A stretch of 64,000 bases of DNA, from assembly GCF_032027425.1 (NCBI RefSeq), contig NZ_JAVSJA010000001.1, positions 2,245,501 to 2,309,500 of the forward strand, in the 5' to 3' direction. This DNA is from Microcystis wesenbergii NRERC-220. Its GTDB lineage: Bacteria; Cyanobacteriota; Cyanobacteriia; Cyanobacteriales; Microcystaceae. Positions 63,133 to 64,000 of this stretch are shown here, in pieces (position 1 is the first letter of the stretch; every line of letters starts with the position of its first letter). A program made the translations under genes and the position numbers. The notes below the pieces were generated by a model that was not told the origin of the DNA, ran no database searches, and was given only the letters and a program-made list of their open reading frames with translations.

Positions 63133-63156
63133 CGCCAATTCAATTCTGAATTGGCG
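63133..63156. terminator. hairpin after the methyltransferase gene
   Basis: Perfect ten-base stem, CGCCAATTCA and TGAATTGGCG, with a four-base loop, about 100 bp after the stop. No T run on the plus strand, so it may be a transcription or RNA-stability hairpin. Nothing else is seen in 63035-63312. Confidence 0.45.
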
Positions 63157-63312
63157 GCCTCTATAGTTTTCGCAGTAGTCATCAATAAATTTAACTGTTG
63201 GTTGTCCTGGGCGTGGCTTAACCATAGACCACCTCTCGATTTCAGGCTATATATCTTATCTCTCTTCCCCAGACTCCCAGAAGAGCGATATAAAAAATTT
63301 TTGCATCGGGGA

Positions 63313-64000
63313 ATGATAAAGTTAGATAAAAAAATTCAAGACGGTGTGATCAAAGTGAAATTTTCTGCTAGTGCCTATTTTTCCCTGCTGCGCCATTGTG
63401 CCGTTCCTTTGCTGTCGATCGCTACTTTTACGCCAATTCTCTTAACTTATTTAGCCAAGGAAAAACCAGAAACCCCGCAACCGCAAGCAAATCTAGAGAC
63501 TGCTCCCTTCCCTTCCCCTATTATTCCATCTCCGATCGCACCCTTAATCGCGCCATCGCCGAAACTATCCCCCTCTCCCCAATCTTCTGCGACTCCAAAA
63601 TCAGCGCCCTCTCCCCAATCTTCCCCCTCGGAGCCGAAAAAATTAGCGCCATCGGTTCAAACTTCCCCTAATACTTCCCCTAATACTTCCCCCGCTGCCG
63701 CAGTTAAACCGGTGACTAGACAACCCTTAGTGGTTCCCGCTAATTATACGCCGCCGGCCATAGAAATTCGCGTGGCGATCAAAAGGGATGTGGCCAGTGT
63801 TTTGATTGGAGTTAACGGACCGGCGGTGATCACAGATCGCCAAGGTCGCGGTTTAAAAACGATTGCCACTAACGAGGGTTTACCGGTCATTCCAGGTGCC
63901 AATGGCTTAAAAATGGGCGATTTATCGCTGCCAGAGGTGATTTTTGTGCAGCCCACCAGTGCCGATGGTTTAGTTTATGTGGATGATGGTTGGTATCGGG
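63313..64000 (+). CDS. SpoIID/LytB-like protein, 5' part only
   Basis: Open reading frame from the ATG at 63313 (or GTG at 63355) to the window end, with no stop; about 229 residues seen. A hydrophobic signal or anchor (CAVPLLSIATFTPILLTYLA), then a Pro/Ser/Thr-rich linker (about 60-145), and the start of a domain (IEIRVAIKRDVASVLIGV) that resembles SpoIID amidase-enhancer proteins. Those act on peptidoglycan outside the membrane. The catalytic part lies outside the window. Confidence 0.65.
   Translation, partial: MIKLDKKIQDGVIKVKFSASAYFSLLRHCAVPLLSIATFTPILLTYLAKEKPETPQPQANLETAPFPSPIIPSPIAPLIAPSPKLSPSPQSSATPKSAPSPQSSPSEPKKLAPSVQTSPNTSPNTSPAAAVKPVTRQPLVVPANYTPPAIEIRVAIKRDVASVLIGVNGPAVITDRQGRGLKTIATNEGLPVIPGANGLKMGDLSLPEVIFVQPTSADGLVYVDDGWYR

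Overview
The window is chromosomal DNA of a cyanobacterium, most likely a Microcystis (M. aeruginosa type). The support is internal: frequent HIP1 octamers (GCGATCGC), moderate-to-low GC, and cyanobacterial gene types (CpcS-type bilin lyase, CRR7-like and DUF3386 proteins, gamma-tocopherol-type methyltransferase, a KaiB-domain protein, HpnH, a pilB-pilT-pilC cluster). Arrays of the heptamer CCCCACA and dense insertion sequences also fit. No database search was possible, so names rest on recognised motifs and remembered family sequences.

Layout. 0-13 kb is mostly core: rplI, two coiled-coil/TM genes, a lipase-like hydrolase, a site-2-type protease, murQ, rplU-rpmA, a PhyH-type dioxygenase, a JAMM protease, menD, two small cyanobacterial proteins (Slr1339-like, CRR7-like) and selO. 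13.1-16.05 kb is an accessory segment: a winged-helix/GIY-YIG gene, a retropepsin-like pair, a RelE/ParE-type toxin-antitoxin pair and duplicated repeats. It lies between the selO 3' end and a diverged second copy of that same 3' end. 16-24 kb holds a creatininase-family gene, a HEAT-repeat gene next to cpcS, a lipoprotein, hpnH, a DICT/degenerate HD-GYP protein, a hydrolase and an atypical OmpR-type regulator. 24-44.5 kb holds a GST, a three-repeat unknown protein next to a pentapeptide-repeat protein, an M14 peptidase, a KaiB-domain fusion, a second pilT, an unusual antitoxin-like/PIN pair, a K+ channel, argD, a TPR-GT41 protein, an isocitrate/isopropylmalate dehydrogenase homologue, an Nfu-type protein, and a hicB whose hicA is cut by a MITE.

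45.3-53.3 kb is a nest of transposons that can be unfolded by junctions. A transposase-like pseudogene is cut by an ISKra4 element, which is cut by an IS200/IS605-type remnant. That remnant is cut by IS630 elements inserted into each other; one holds an ISL3 element, another a MITE that itself holds an IS4 element with a perfect 9-bp target duplication. 53.4-58 kb is the type IV pilus motor cluster pilB-pilT-pilC, with heptamer repeats in every spacer. 58-64 kb has a group II intron-like scrap, an S9 peptidase, tRNA-Pro(UGG), a UbiH-type hydroxylase, a tocopherol-type methyltransferase and the 5' part of a SpoIID-like gene that runs off the end.

At least three MITE-like families (called A, B and C here) and two heptamer repeat classes are interspersed. 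No complete novel defence or metabolic system is proven. The strongest unusual items are the nested transposon stack, MITE family A with TA target duplications, the hicA interruption, the selO island, the KaiB fusion, and the large antitoxin-like protein with a recent in-frame 93-residue duplication upstream of a PIN toxin.
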